DNA of 50,300 nt. It comes from Muribaculaceae bacterium. GTDB taxonomy: Bacteria; Bacteroidota; Bacteroidia; Bacteroidales; Muribaculaceae. Below the pieces are notes generated by a model that made no database searches, was not told the origin of the DNA, and saw nothing but the letters and a program-made list of their open reading frames with translations. This document shows, in pieces, positions 31,837 to 40,329 of this stretch. Where the stretch lies: the NCBI GenBank assembly GCA_017553785.1, contig JAFZKD010000049.1, positions 1 through 50,300 on the forward strand, written 5' to 3'. Position numbers and translations under genes: made by a program. Position 1 is the stretch's first letter; every line of letters begins with the position of its first letter.

Positions 31837-33102
31837 TTAGGGATTTAGCATGCCCGTGTAGAAGTGCAGGGTTTGGCTGGCAGAGTTGAAGTGGTTCTGG
31901 TTGGGTTTCCATTCCCCGCGTATGAGACTCGGCGCCAGTTTTACCGAGCGAGAGCCATAGCTGTTGTTGATGCTGTCGATGCTGGTCATGAGGCGGCGCA
32001 GCTTGCCGTGGTCGTATGGGTCGAACAGACTAAGCTGAATGGCCTTTCCTTTCTCGATGTCCAGCGCCATGACACCAGCCTTGCGATAGGAAAATCCGTC
32101 ACGCCAGATGATGTTGAACGCTTTGAGCGCTTGCTGGGCTATCGTCATCGTGTCGTTGGATGGTATCTCAAGTCTTAATTGGCATGAGTTGGAGTAGAAA
32201 GGCAGGTCTTCGCGAAAACGGTCGCCTCTAACAAAAACCATGATGCTTCCCGCAACACTGCTCTCGTCACGCAGCTGGCGTGCTGTCTTCTCGGCAAAGC
32301 TGACGATGGCGTCAGCAATCTCGTCGCGGCTGGTCAGCACCTTGCCAAAGGTGCGCGATGTCATGATGGTTTTGTGGGCGATGGTGACAGGATTAACGAT
32401 TTGACAATCATGGCCCATGAGTTCGAGTTGGGTTCGTAGCAGCGTCACCGAGAATTGCGACCGGACTATTGAAGCCGGCATTTTCACGAAGTCGGCAGCT
32501 GTCATGATCCGTTTATTCTTGAGAGATGCAGCGATTCTGCGCCCGATGCCCCAAACGTCTTCGATAGGTGTCCGTCGTAAGATGATATCAATGGCTTCGG
32601 GCCGGATGAGCCAATATACGCCGTCGGTGATGCGGCGGTCCTTTTTTGCGATGTGATTGGCAATTTTGGCTAAAGTTCGCGTGGGAGCAAATCCTATGCT
32701 GACAGGTATGCCCACATATTGATTGATTTTCTTGACCAGCCCTGCCATCGTCTGGTGGTTGGTCTTGACATCTTTGTGCCGTAGTGTGAAAAAAGCCTCA
32801 TCGACCGAGTATTCCTGCAGGTTTACGACTTCTTTCCCCACGATATTGAACACGCGGTTGGACAAATCGTGGTACATGATGTGTCTCGCCGAGAGTTGGA
32901 TGACTTGATTCGGGTCGGTATGTTCTTTGATTTTGAATGCGGGGCAACCCATGGGGATGCCAGCCGCCTTCGCTTCGTTGCTGCGGGCAATGACACAGCC
33001 ATCGTTGTTAGAAAGCACAACGACTTTTTTCCCGTTGAGCTGAGGGTCGAACACCCGCTCACAGGATACAAAAAAGTTGTTGCAGTCAACCAGGCCGTAC
33101 AT
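31837..33102 (-). CDS. umuC: Y-family DNA polymerase, UmuC-like
   Basis: A translesion DNA polymerase catalytic subunit. The 421-residue protein opens with the metal-binding LVDCNNFFVSCERVF, then VVVLSNNDGCVIARSNEAK, the second carboxylate motif EYSVDEAFF, a helix-hairpin-helix region IEDVWGIGRRIAASL, and a little-finger domain with VFVRGDRF. The C-terminal DUF4113-like piece matches UmuC rather than DinB. No umuD-like gene is adjacent; it lies 33 bases after an ABC-F gene and may be the last gene of the nadD operon. No LexA-type site is visible before it. Confidence 0.92.
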   Translation of the reverse strand: MYGLVDCNNFFVSCERVFDPQLNGKKVVVLSNNDGCVIARSNEAKAAGIPMGCPAFKIKEHTDPNQVIQLSARHIMYHDLSNRVFNIVGKEVVNLQEYSVDEAFFTLRHKDVKTNHQTMAGLVKKINQYVGIPVSIGFAPTRTLAKIANHIAKKDRRITDGVYWLIRPEAIDIILRRTPIEDVWGIGRRIAASLKNKRIMTAADFVKMPASIVRSQFSVTLLRTQLELMGHDCQIVNPVTIAHKTIMTSRTFGKVLTSRDEIADAIVSFAEKTARQLRDESSVAGSIMVFVRGDRFREDLPFYSNSCQLRLEIPSNDTMTIAQQALKAFNIIWRDGFSYRKAGVMALDIEKGKAIQLSLFDPYDHGKLRRLMTSIDSINNSYGSRSVKLAPSLIRGEWKPNQNHFNSASQTLHFYTGMLNP

Positions 33103-33135
33103 TATTCAGTTGTAATTTTTAGTTGTTGGTCGATT

Positions 33136-35001
33136 TTATTCGCTAAGTTCTAGCCATCGCATCTCTTTCTCGTCCAGTAGGTCTTTGATCTGCTGGTAAC
33201 GTGCTGCTTTGTCCGCCACATCGTTAAGGGTCTCGCCGCTGGCAAACAGCGCGTCCAACTCAGCTTTTTCCTTGTTAAGGGCATCGATGTCGGTATTGAG
33301 TTGTTCGAGTTCTCGTTGTTCCTTATAACTGAGTCGCTTTTTGTCGCTGCGGTTCGCCCAAGTATTCTCCTTGGATTTTGCGATTTCCTGTTCCTTGGCG
33401 TTTTGTGCGGCTTCTTTCTCGTGATGCTGTTTCCATGCGCGGTATTCGCTGTAGTTGCCTGGGAAGTCCTTGATGTGGCCGTTGCCTGTGAACACAAATG
33501 TGTGGTCAACCGTCCGGTCCATGAAGAATCGGTCATGGCTCACGATGATGACGCATCCGTTGAATTGTGACAGGTATTCCTCCAGAATCTCCAGTGTTGA
33601 AATGTCCAGGTCATTGGTTGGCTCATCGAGGATGAGGAAATTGGGCTTAGTCATCAGCACCATGGCCAGATAAAGCCTGCGGCGCTCGCCACCGCTCAGC
33701 TTGGCGATGAATTTCTGTTGGTCCTGCGGGGTGAACAGGAAATGGTTCAACCATGCCATGGCAGTGTAATGATGCTTCTCGTCAAAGTAGATGTACTCTG
33801 CCACATCACGCACAGCATCAATCACGCGTTTGCCCTCGTTAAACTGCATGCCGTCTTGACTGTAATGGGCGAATTTCACGGTTTCGCCAATCTCAAAGTA
33901 TCCGCTGTCGGGCTTGACGATGTCGAGCAGCAGTTTGATGAATGTGGTCTTGCCCACACCATTGTCACCCACGATGCCCAGTTTCTCGTATCGTGCGAAG
34001 GTGTAATTGAAGTCGTCAAGAATCACCTTTTCGCCAAAGCGCTTGTTCACATGGTGGGCGGTGAAAATCTTCTTGCCGATGTAGGCACTCTTGACGTTCA
34101 GCTCCACCTCACCGTCATCGCGGCGCTGCGAGGCCCGTTCCTGCAGGTCATAGAAGGCATCGATGCGGTACTGCGCCTTGTGGGCACGGGCCTGCGGCTG
34201 CCGCCGCATCCAGTCCAGCTCGGTGCGCAGCAGGTTGCGGGCACGTTCCACTTGGGCATTTTGAGCCTCGATTCGCTCGGCACGCTTCTCCAGGTAGTAG
34301 TTGTAATTGCCGCTATAGGAAAAGATGTTGTGCTGGTCCATCTCAAGGATGCGGTTGCAGATGTTGTCCAGGAAGTAGCGGTCATGTGTGACCATCAGCA
34401 GGGTCACACGGCTGCGTTGCAGGTAGTTTTCCAGCCACTCGATCATATCGATGTCGAGGTGGTTGGTCGGCTCGTCAAGGATGAGCATCTGGGGCTCGTT
34501 GATCAATAGCCGTGCCAGTGCCACGCGTTTCACCTGTCCGCCGCTCAGTTCCTTCACAGGCTGATTGTAGTCGGTGATCTTGAGTTGGGTAAGAATCTGC
34601 TTGAAACGCTCTTCATAGTCCCAAGCGACATTGGCGTCCATCGCTTGGCTGGCAGCGGTCATGGCATCGCTATCTCCGGAGTGCAAGGCGTCTTCATAGG
34701 CATGGATGGCTATCGAGCGTGGGTCGTCACCGTGCAGACATGCGTCAATCACGGTCTGGGCACCGCCCAGGTCAGGCAACTGGGGTAGGTAACCCACCCG
34801 CAGGTTATTGCGATATATGACCGTTCCGCTGTCCTGACTTGAGACACCTGCGAGGATGTCGAGCAGGGTAGACTTTCCCGTGCCGTTCTTGGCGATGAGC
34901 CCGATTTTCTCACCCTCGGCAATGCCAAAGGTGATGTCCTCGAAGAGCACATCCACACCAAACGCCTTGCTCAGCCCCTCAACCTGCAAATAACTGACCA
35001 T
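33136..35001 (-). CDS. ABC-F family ATPase (Uup-like)
   Basis: A soluble tandem ABC ATPase acting on the ribosome or on DNA-structure stability, not a transporter. The 621-residue protein has two nucleotide-binding domains: Walker A AKNGTGKST and GDNGVGKTT, signature ELSGGQVKR and KLSGGERRR, and Walker B LILDEPTNHLD and LILDEPTNDLD. A linker with KRAERIEAQNAQVERARN joins them. The C-terminus is a charged coiled coil (about residues 540-621), as in Uup. No membrane segment is seen. It follows apeB by 17 bases. Confidence 0.92.
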   Translation of the reverse strand: MVSYLQVEGLSKAFGVDVLFEDITFGIAEGEKIGLIAKNGTGKSTLLDILAGVSSQDSGTVIYRNNLRVGYLPQLPDLGGAQTVIDACLHGDDPRSIAIHAYEDALHSGDSDAMTAASQAMDANVAWDYEERFKQILTQLKITDYNQPVKELSGGQVKRVALARLLINEPQMLILDEPTNHLDIDMIEWLENYLQRSRVTLLMVTHDRYFLDNICNRILEMDQHNIFSYSGNYNYYLEKRAERIEAQNAQVERARNLLRTELDWMRRQPQARAHKAQYRIDAFYDLQERASQRRDDGEVELNVKSAYIGKKIFTAHHVNKRFGEKVILDDFNYTFARYEKLGIVGDNGVGKTTFIKLLLDIVKPDSGYFEIGETVKFAHYSQDGMQFNEGKRVIDAVRDVAEYIYFDEKHHYTAMAWLNHFLFTPQDQQKFIAKLSGGERRRLYLAMVLMTKPNFLILDEPTNDLDISTLEILEEYLSQFNGCVIIVSHDRFFMDRTVDHTFVFTGNGHIKDFPGNYSEYRAWKQHHEKEAAQNAKEQEIAKSKENTWANRSDKKRLSYKEQRELEQLNTDIDALNKEKAELDALFASGETLNDVADKAARYQQIKDLLDEKEMRWLELSE

Positions 35002-35018
35002 CCCGACCTCTGTTCTTC

Positions 35019-36317
35019 TCAGCTAAAGAATTTCTTCATTACCTTAATCATGTTCACATGATCGTCACAGGAGCCGGTTTCGCGCACCGAGTGCATTGCC
35101 AGCACGGGATTGCCCACGTCAACACCCTCGATATCGAGTTGACCTGTGAGGATGTTGCCCAGCGTGCTGCCGCCAGCCACGTCGCTATGGTTCACGAAGT
35201 ACTGGAACGGAGCGCTGGCACTTTCACACAGGCTCTTGAAGATTGCTGCAGAGTGGGCATCGCTCATGTATTTGCAGTTCGCGTTGACCTTGATGCACGG
35301 GCCACCACCCAACGATGGATGGTTCGTCGGGTCATATTTCTCGGGATAGTTGGGATGGAACGCGTGGGCATTGTCGGCCGAAACCATGAAGGAGCGGTGA
35401 ACAGCACGTCCGAAGTCCTCAAAGTCTCCGCCAAGGGCTATGACGAGCCTGAGCAACATGTTGCCGAGCACTGGCGAGTGTGCACCTTGTTTGGTGCCGC
35501 TGCCTGTCTCCTCGTTGTCAAAGATGGCAGCCACCAGCGTGGCGTCCTTATCCTTGGCCTCGGTGATAGCGGTGATGGCCGCATGTACCATGCTCAGGTC
35601 ATCGAGCCTTCCAGCCGAGATGAATTCATTGTTCAGACCGAACAGACTTGCCTTGCTCACATCATAGAGCATCAGGTCAAAGTCCAGGATGTCGGTAGCC
35701 TCGACCTGCAACTCATCGGCAACAAGGTTAAGCAAGGTGTTTTGCCACTCAAAGTCACGGTTGATCTTGGCAAGAATAGGCAGCATATCCTTTTGTTTCG
35801 ACAAGTGATTGCCCTCGTTGACGGCGCGGTTAAAGTGTATGGCCAGGTGAGAGATGCACATCAACGGGCGATCTATCTTGATGAGTTTGGTCACGGGGTG
35901 CAAGGCGTCTTTTCCCTTGAGCAGGACACGTCCAGCTAACGACAGAGGACGGTCAAACCAAGTGTATAGAATCGGTCCGCCATAGACTTCGGTATTCAGG
36001 CGCAGGATACCGCCATCGCCAGGCATTTCGCTTGCGGGTTTGATTCTGAAACATGGAGAGTCGCTGTGTGCCGCGATGATTTTAAAACCAGTGTCAGCCG
36101 GCTTCTTTTTGCCCACCTGTACGGCAAAGATGGCGCTGTCGTTCTTGGTGAAGAAGAACTTTTCGCCAGCTTTGGCATTCATCTTGTCGTCGATTTTCTT
36201 CTCTTTGAATCCGTTTGCGTTAAGGATTCTCTTCACGGTGTCAACAGCCAGGAAGTTGCAGGGGCTGTTATCCAGGAACTCGAGCAGCGAGTCCACATAC
36301 TTGTCATTCTTTTTCAT
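35019..36317 (-). CDS. apeB: M18-family metallo-aminopeptidase
   Basis: A cytoplasmic di-zinc aminopeptidase that prefers acidic or neutral N-terminal residues in known members. The 432-residue protein shows the metal-binding AAHSDSPCFRIKP, FDNEETGSGTKQGA with the catalytic Glu pair, and SADNAHAFHPNYPEKYDP, plus a late MHSVRETGSCDD segment with the final His ligand. Length fits the bacterial M18 group. It lies 19 bases after the DUF5063 gene and 17 before the ABC-F gene. The symbol follows bacterial M18 naming, and the substrate range is not proven. Confidence 0.9.
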   Translation of the reverse strand: MKKNDKYVDSLLEFLDNSPCNFLAVDTVKRILNANGFKEKKIDDKMNAKAGEKFFFTKNDSAIFAVQVGKKKPADTGFKIIAAHSDSPCFRIKPASEMPGDGGILRLNTEVYGGPILYTWFDRPLSLAGRVLLKGKDALHPVTKLIKIDRPLMCISHLAIHFNRAVNEGNHLSKQKDMLPILAKINRDFEWQNTLLNLVADELQVEATDILDFDLMLYDVSKASLFGLNNEFISAGRLDDLSMVHAAITAITEAKDKDATLVAAIFDNEETGSGTKQGAHSPVLGNMLLRLVIALGGDFEDFGRAVHRSFMVSADNAHAFHPNYPEKYDPTNHPSLGGGPCIKVNANCKYMSDAHSAAIFKSLCESASAPFQYFVNHSDVAGGSTLGNILTGQLDIEGVDVGNPVLAMHSVRETGSCDDHVNMIKVMKKFFS

Positions 36318-36336
36318 TGTTATGATTGTTTAATTG

Positions 36337-36840
36337 TTACCATCCATAGAAAGCGGCATTCAAGGCCCGCAGCACATTGCAGAGTGTCTGTCCCCAATAG
36401 TTGACGAAATTCATCTTGCACTGGCACAACATCTCGTGCTGGGTCTCGGTCAGTGCCTCCTGTACCGAGTGGATGAGGTTGAAAAACTCCTGGTACAGGT
36501 CGGCGAGATTCTCGGAGATAGAGGCCGATATGGGCGTGTCGCTATATTTCATGTCCTCGATAAACACTTCCAGATAAATGTCTTCCTCGGCCATGATTTG
36601 CGCCACTCGCGCACGCATCATGTCATACACGTCCTCCTCAAGCGCCGGCTCGATATAGGCATCGGCATACGGGTCATGCTCCATGTCACTCATAGTGATG
36701 TAAAGCCGTGGAAGCAGTTTGAGTAACGAGCCAACAAAGGAGTCGCGGGATTCAAAGTCCAGCGAGTGTTCCAACGCATGGCAATATTCATTGGCAAGGG
36801 CGATAAACGCCAATTCATTAGGTGTCAGTTTCTCCATCAT
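36337..36840 (-). CDS. DUF5063-type protein
   Basis: A 167-residue, mostly helical and acidic cytoplasmic protein resembling the DUF5063 family of Bacteroidetes. Recognisable features are the N-terminal NELAFIALANEYC segment and a C-terminal NFVNYWGQTLCNVLRALN. No catalytic motif, signal peptide or membrane helix is evident. It starts 4 bases after nadD stops, so it is probably co-translated with NadD. A second ATG (36837) directly follows the first. Function is unknown. Confidence 0.78.
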   Translation of the reverse strand: MMEKLTPNELAFIALANEYCHALEHSLDFESRDSFVGSLLKLLPRLYITMSDMEHDPYADAYIEPALEEDVYDMMRARVAQIMAEEDIYLEVFIEDMKYSDTPISASISENLADLYQEFFNLIHSVQEALTETQHEMLCQCKMNFVNYWGQTLCNVLRALNAAFYGW

Positions 36841-36844
36841 TCTG

Positions 36845-37432
36845 TTACTCTTGATTTTGGTATAGGTTATTGCGTTCTATGTAGCCCAGCACATCATCAG
36901 GCACATAATAGCGGACGCTCTTGCCGGCAGCCAGTCGCTCGCGGACCTCAGTGGATGACAACTCGATGATAGGGGCGTCAACCAGTGTCACACGGTCATT
37001 CAGACTCTCAGGTATATTGACGTCATGCCCTAGGCGCGGATATACCAGCAAATGGAATTTGGCAAGGATCTCCTCGCTGTTGCGCCAGCGGTCAAATACC
37101 CCCCAGTTGTCGGCTCCGATGACCAGATTGAACTCGTCATCGGGGAACTTCTCTTGCAACGCATTGAGTGTGTCGATGGTGTAGGAAGGGCGTGGCATCG
37201 TGAACTCAAACGCCGAGGGTTCAACACCATCCAGCTTGCGAGTCACCATTTCCACCATGCGCAGGCGGTCGGCGTCGGTGACATGCCGCTCGTTGCCGGC
37301 CTTGAGCGGGTTCACGGGCGAAACCATCATCCACAACTGATCCACCAGACCACTGGAGATGATGTGGTGAGCGATGATCGCGTGCCCAATATGTATGGGG
37401 TCAAAAGACCCTCCAAAAATTCCAATCTTCAT
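36845..37432 (-). CDS. nadD: Nicotinate-nucleotide adenylyltransferase
   Basis: The enzyme adenylates nicotinate mononucleotide to deamido-NAD in NAD synthesis. The 195-residue protein has the nucleotidyltransferase fold with IGIFGGSFDPIHIGHAIIA (HxGH motif), NLVIGADNWGVFDRW, and the C-terminal ISSTEVRERL-like SSTEVRERLAAG. The frame is open for 50 more codons upstream, but the promoter at 37463-37493 and homology place the start at ATG 37432. It heads a run of five same-strand genes with gaps of 4 to 33 bases. Confidence 0.94.
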   Translation of the reverse strand: MKIGIFGGSFDPIHIGHAIIAHHIISSGLVDQLWMMVSPVNPLKAGNERHVTDADRLRMVEMVTRKLDGVEPSAFEFTMPRPSYTIDTLNALQEKFPDDEFNLVIGADNWGVFDRWRNSEEILAKFHLLVYPRLGHDVNIPESLNDRVTLVDAPIIELSSTEVRERLAAGKSVRYYVPDDVLGYIERNNLYQNQE

Positions 37433-37462
37433 GTGATGGATTGTTTCTAATGTCTTTTTTTG

Positions 37463-37493
37463 CAAAATTAGCATTTTTCGGCTAGGATTGCAA
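37463..37493 (-). promoter_or_regulatory. Promoter of the nadD operon
   Basis: On the minus strand TTG (37493-37491), a 20-base spacer, TAATTTTG (37470-37463), 30 bases before the nadD ATG. Confidence 0.78.
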
Positions 37494-37599
37494 TAATAGG
37501 CGTAAACTTTATGAATATTTGACACACCCTGGAATGATGTCCGTTGATGTGCATTGCATGAAAATGTCGTGAATGAGGGCACAATTCCAAAATTTTGAC

Positions 37600-37607
37600 T
37601 ACATTTG
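37600..37607 (+). promoter_or_regulatory. -7 box of the small HTH gene
   Basis: TACATTTG inside TTTTGACTACATTTGCAA, 23 bases before ATG 37631. It overlaps an in-frame TTG, which is not the start. Confidence 0.6.
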
Positions 37608-37630
37608 CAACAAATCCAAAAATATCATTC

Positions 37631-37861
37631 ATGAGCCTACATCATCAAATGCATATTGGCAGATGCATCAAAAAGCAACTGTCAGACCAGGGTAAAACGA
37701 CTGTGTGGCTGGCCCGCCAACTAGGTTGTCACCGCACAAACATTTACAATATATATGAGAAGAGTACGATAGATACGGGGGTGCTGATGCGCATCTGCCG
37801 CATCTTGGACTATAATTTCTTTCAACTTTATGCTGAATTGTATGAGCATGGAGAAATGTAG
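37631..37861 (+). CDS. Small XRE-like helix-turn-helix protein
   Basis: A 76-residue DNA-binding protein. The helix-turn-helix is clear: TTVWLARQLGCHRTNIYNIYEK, with the first helix VWLARQL, a Gly-Cys turn and the recognition helix RTNIYNIYE, followed by a helix ending DYNFFQLYAE. Such short proteins are common in Bacteroidetes and usually act as local regulators. A 12-base palindrome, TATACATGTATA, lies 9 bases after its stop and upstream of the next two envelope genes, a plausible operator for it. It breaks what would otherwise be a gmk-nadD neighbourhood. Confidence 0.82.
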   Translation: MSLHHQMHIGRCIKKQLSDQGKTTVWLARQLGCHRTNIYNIYEKSTIDTGVLMRICRILDYNFFQLYAELYEHGEM

Positions 37862-37869
37862 TAAATCAA

Positions 37870-37881
37870 TATACATGTATA
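37870..37881. promoter_or_regulatory. Palindrome TATACATGTATA, candidate operator
   Basis: A perfect 12-base palindrome upstream of the promoter for the secreted-protein gene and right after the HTH gene. Operator function is inferred from position only. Confidence 0.4.
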
Positions 37882-37925
37882 GATATATGCTACACTGTTT
37901 TGACTACAATTATGAGTTGTTGAAT

Positions 37926-37933
37926 TATTTTTG
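37926..37933 (+). promoter_or_regulatory. -7 box of the 37968 gene
   Basis: TATTTTTG, with TTTG at 37899-37902 (spacer 23) as a possible -33. It lies 35 bases before the ATG. Confidence 0.55.
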
Positions 37934-37967
37934 CAAATTGTATATCATCCATATTTAATTTTGTAGT

Positions 37968-38477
37968 ATGAAAAGAATATTATCAGTCTTATTAATGGCT
38001 TTGTGCTTTTGTGCTGTTGGTTTTGCCCAAAAGAACAAAACGGTTATCACATCCAGAGAATTTTCAGACACTCAAGCCCGCTTGCTTGAGGTTACAGCCA
38101 AGAGTTACGTGAAACCACTTGTCGCAGAGTTCCAAGTGAGAGACGGCGGAAAATTTGAGCGCTATGTCAGAGATTATCCTAAAGCACTGGTTGAGATCGG
38201 TATGGACGGCAGTTTGGACAACCTGCGCAGTCGTGTCATCTTTGATGTGACTGATTCCATCGGGTGTGATGCTATTGTTGCCGCCACGTTCAAGATTGAT
38301 CTGATTGAAACGAAAACCGGCGATAAGTATCGTGTAGTCATGAAAGGCGTGCCTGCAGATTTTGTTATTGGCAGTTGGCATCCCATGGCCAAGGAAGATT
38401 ATGAATGGATTAGGATTGACAATAATAATTATGAGCCCTATCATGAAGGCGCTGTAATCAAGAATATTAAGAAATAA
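37968..38477 (+). CDS. Secreted protein of unknown function
   Basis: A 169-residue exported protein with signal peptide MKRILSVLLMALCFCAVGFAQ. The mature part has short alternating strands and a repeated Asp/Glu/Lys pattern (DSIGCDAIVAATFKIDLIETKTGDKYRVVMKGVPADF split in strands), suggesting a small beta-rich periplasmic fold. I do not recognise a family. The body's GCDAIVAATF segment resembles a strand-helix pattern seen in some envelope-assembly proteins, but this is not enough for a call. It lies 30 bases before an outer-membrane barrel gene and shares its promoter, so a joint role in the envelope is likely. Confidence 0.75.
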   Translation: MKRILSVLLMALCFCAVGFAQKNKTVITSREFSDTQARLLEVTAKSYVKPLVAEFQVRDGGKFERYVRDYPKALVEIGMDGSLDNLRSRVIFDVTDSIGCDAIVAATFKIDLIETKTGDKYRVVMKGVPADFVIGSWHPMAKEDYEWIRIDNNNYEPYHEGAVIKNIKK

Positions 38478-38507
38478 TTAATTCAAACCAATAATCAAAT
38501 ATCACAA

Positions 38508-39125
38508 ATGAAAAGAGTTTTATTTCTATCAATGCTCATTGCTGCATGCATGAGTATGAGCGCTCAAATCACGAGTTCCCAAACCGACCTTACCCGCCGC
38601 ACCGTAGTAGTGGATAAATATCAGGGTTGGAATTCAGTTTATGTGGAGTATTTGCCTAGCAAGTTGAGCAGTGGTGCCTTCAATGGTGCTGCATTGAACT
38701 ATGCGCATGCATTCTCGGTGACTCAAAAAATGCCGCTGTTTGTAGAGGTTGGACTTGGTGGTCAGTATTCGTTCCAAGACGAGAATGGCGCCAAGATGCA
38801 ATTCGCCTCGGTGAAAGTTCCTCTCAATGTGATTTATGAATTCTCAATTCCCGGAACTTCAATCAGCCTCGATCCTTTTGCAGGCATCAAGACTCGCGTG
38901 AATGTGTGGGGTGAGATTACAAGTGATGAGTATGACATCGAATATGACCTCTTTGATGAGAATGAGGGCCGCTGTAAGCGCGTTCAAGTGGGCTGGAATG
39001 CCGGTCTCAAGCTGCGTGTGAACAATGCATTCTTTGTGGGTGGTGCTTTTGGTACTGACTTCATGAAATTCTCACCAAATCATGGTATTAAGGAGTTTGC
39101 TGTTTCGTTAGGCTTGACTTTCTAA
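38508..39125 (+). CDS. Small outer-membrane beta-barrel protein
   Basis: A 205-residue outer-membrane protein with signal peptide MKRVLFLSMLIAACMSMSAQ. The mature region alternates hydrophobic and polar residues in about eight strands (for example FVEVGLGGQYSFQ, VKVPLNVIYEFSI, NAGLKLRVN) and ends in a C-terminal Phe (SLGLTF), the usual signature for BAM-mediated insertion. It fits the porin/OmpX-like barrel superfamily. It is the last gene of a plus-strand unit that ends in a strong terminator. The role is unknown: adhesin, pore or structural. Confidence 0.82.
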   Translation: MKRVLFLSMLIAACMSMSAQITSSQTDLTRRTVVVDKYQGWNSVYVEYLPSKLSSGAFNGAALNYAHAFSVTQKMPLFVEVGLGGQYSFQDENGAKMQFASVKVPLNVIYEFSIPGTSISLDPFAGIKTRVNVWGEITSDEYDIEYDLFDENEGRCKRVQVGWNAGLKLRVNNAFFVGGAFGTDFMKFSPNHGIKEFAVSLGLTF

Positions 39126-39142
39126 AAGATTCATTATCAGAT

Positions 39143-39187
39143 AAAAAGAAACTGGAGACGCAGGTTGCGATTCTCCAGTTTCTTTTT
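39143..39187. terminator. Bidirectional terminator between the barrel gene and gmk
   Basis: AAAAAGAAACTGGAGA (39143-39158) pairs perfectly with TCTCCAGTTTCTTTTT (39172-39187), giving T-runs on both strands. Confidence 0.92.
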
Positions 39188-39200
39188 ATTGGGCGATGAA

Positions 39201-39773
39201 TCATTCATTAATGAAGTCGCTGATCAGTTTGTGGACTTCGTTGACGGCGGTTTCAAGGTCATCGTTGATCACCGTGTAGTCAAACTGTGGGCCGATGGAA
39301 ATCTCGAACTCGGCCTTATCGACGCGGTTCTGGATGTCCTCCATGCTATCGGTGCCGCGTTTGATGAGCCGCTGCCGCAGGACATCGACACTGGGCGGTT
39401 GGATGAAGATGCTGATGGCCCGGTCGCCGTACATCTTCTTGACGTTCACTCCGCCCAAGACGTCGAGGTCGAGCACCACGTTGCGGCCCTCGGCGGTGAT
39501 GCGTTCCACCTCGCTCTTGGGTGTGCCGTAGTAGCGCCCCTCATACACTTCCTGGTATTCCACCAACTCGTCATTGTCAATCATCTGCTCAAACTCCTCG
39601 GGGGTGAGGTAGTAGTAGTCCACGCCGTGCACTTCCTGTCCTCGTCGGGGTCGTGTAGTTGCCGACACCGAGAACGTCAGTTTCAACGATTCGTCCTGCA
39701 TGATGCGTCCGATGATGGTCGATTTGCCCGAGCCTGAAGGCGCTGAGATGATAATGAGTTTACCTTGTTCCAT
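39201..39773 (-). CDS. gmk: Guanylate kinase
   Basis: The enzyme phosphorylates GMP to GDP. The 190-residue protein has the P-loop IISAPSGSGKSTI, the GMP-binding SVSATTRPRRGQEVHGVDYYYL, the EGRYYGTPKSEV segment, and the lid region LIKRGTDSMEDIQNRV. Length is typical. It is the last gene in the yicC-omp-gmk run and ends at a bidirectional terminator. In many Bacteroidales gmk and nadD are adjacent; here a three-gene plus-strand block lies between them. Confidence 0.96.
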   Translation of the reverse strand: MEQGKLIIISAPSGSGKSTIIGRIMQDESLKLTFSVSATTRPRRGQEVHGVDYYYLTPEEFEQMIDNDELVEYQEVYEGRYYGTPKSEVERITAEGRNVVLDLDVLGGVNVKKMYGDRAISIFIQPPSVDVLRQRLIKRGTDSMEDIQNRVDKAEFEISIGPQFDYTVINDDLETAVNEVHKLISDFINE

Positions 39774-39815
39774 GTTTGTGATACGGCGAGGCCGCAGTTT
39801 ATTGTTAACAGCTTA

Positions 39816-40277
39816 TCAGAACGTGTACTTCAGTCCGAACACCGTCACTGATTGGTTGAAGTCCTTCATGATCTGGAAGCGCTCCTCGGTGAAGAATTGC
39901 AGACGATCCTGAATGCGGTATTGCGCACCCATACCGATGTTGGCACCACAACGGTCGACTGAGAAGTCACCAACATAATGGCCATAAGAGAAACCGACAA
40001 GTGGATAAACAGCGAAAGTAGCGCTCGTGGGAATGACATAGTGGGCATTCAGATTAACGTTGAGAGCGCTCAATCCGTCATTCTTGAAGAAGTAGATGAA
40101 CTCAGGAGCGACACGCCAGTTGGTGGCAAACTCATACTGCATTTGTGCCCCAAGTCCGGCCATGGAGTTCTTGGACGCGTAAACGAATTGTGCGGCAGCA
40201 GCGACATCGCCCTGCTCGGCGTGCGCGTTGATGGTTGCAGCGATGGCGATAATGGCCATGAAGATGTACTTTTTCAT
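39816..40277 (-). CDS. Small outer-membrane beta-barrel protein in the yicC-gmk unit
   Basis: A 153-residue exported protein with signal peptide MKKYIFMAIIAIAATINAHA. The mature part has about eight amphipathic strands (AQMQYEFATNWRVAPEFIYFF, LNAHYVIPTSATFAVYP) and ends in Phe (GLKYTF), as expected for an outer-membrane barrel. It lies between yicC and gmk with gaps of 52 and 42 bases. An envelope protein here is unexpected next to nucleotide and RNA metabolism. Function unknown. Confidence 0.8.
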   Translation of the reverse strand: MKKYIFMAIIAIAATINAHAEQGDVAAAAQFVYASKNSMAGLGAQMQYEFATNWRVAPEFIYFFKNDGLSALNVNLNAHYVIPTSATFAVYPLVGFSYGHYVGDFSVDRCGANIGMGAQYRIQDRLQFFTEERFQIMKDFNQSVTVFGLKYTF

Positions 40278-40329
40278 ATGATTAATGATTAAACATTTAG
40301 CTGATGGTTAATACTGTTAATTATCTTGT

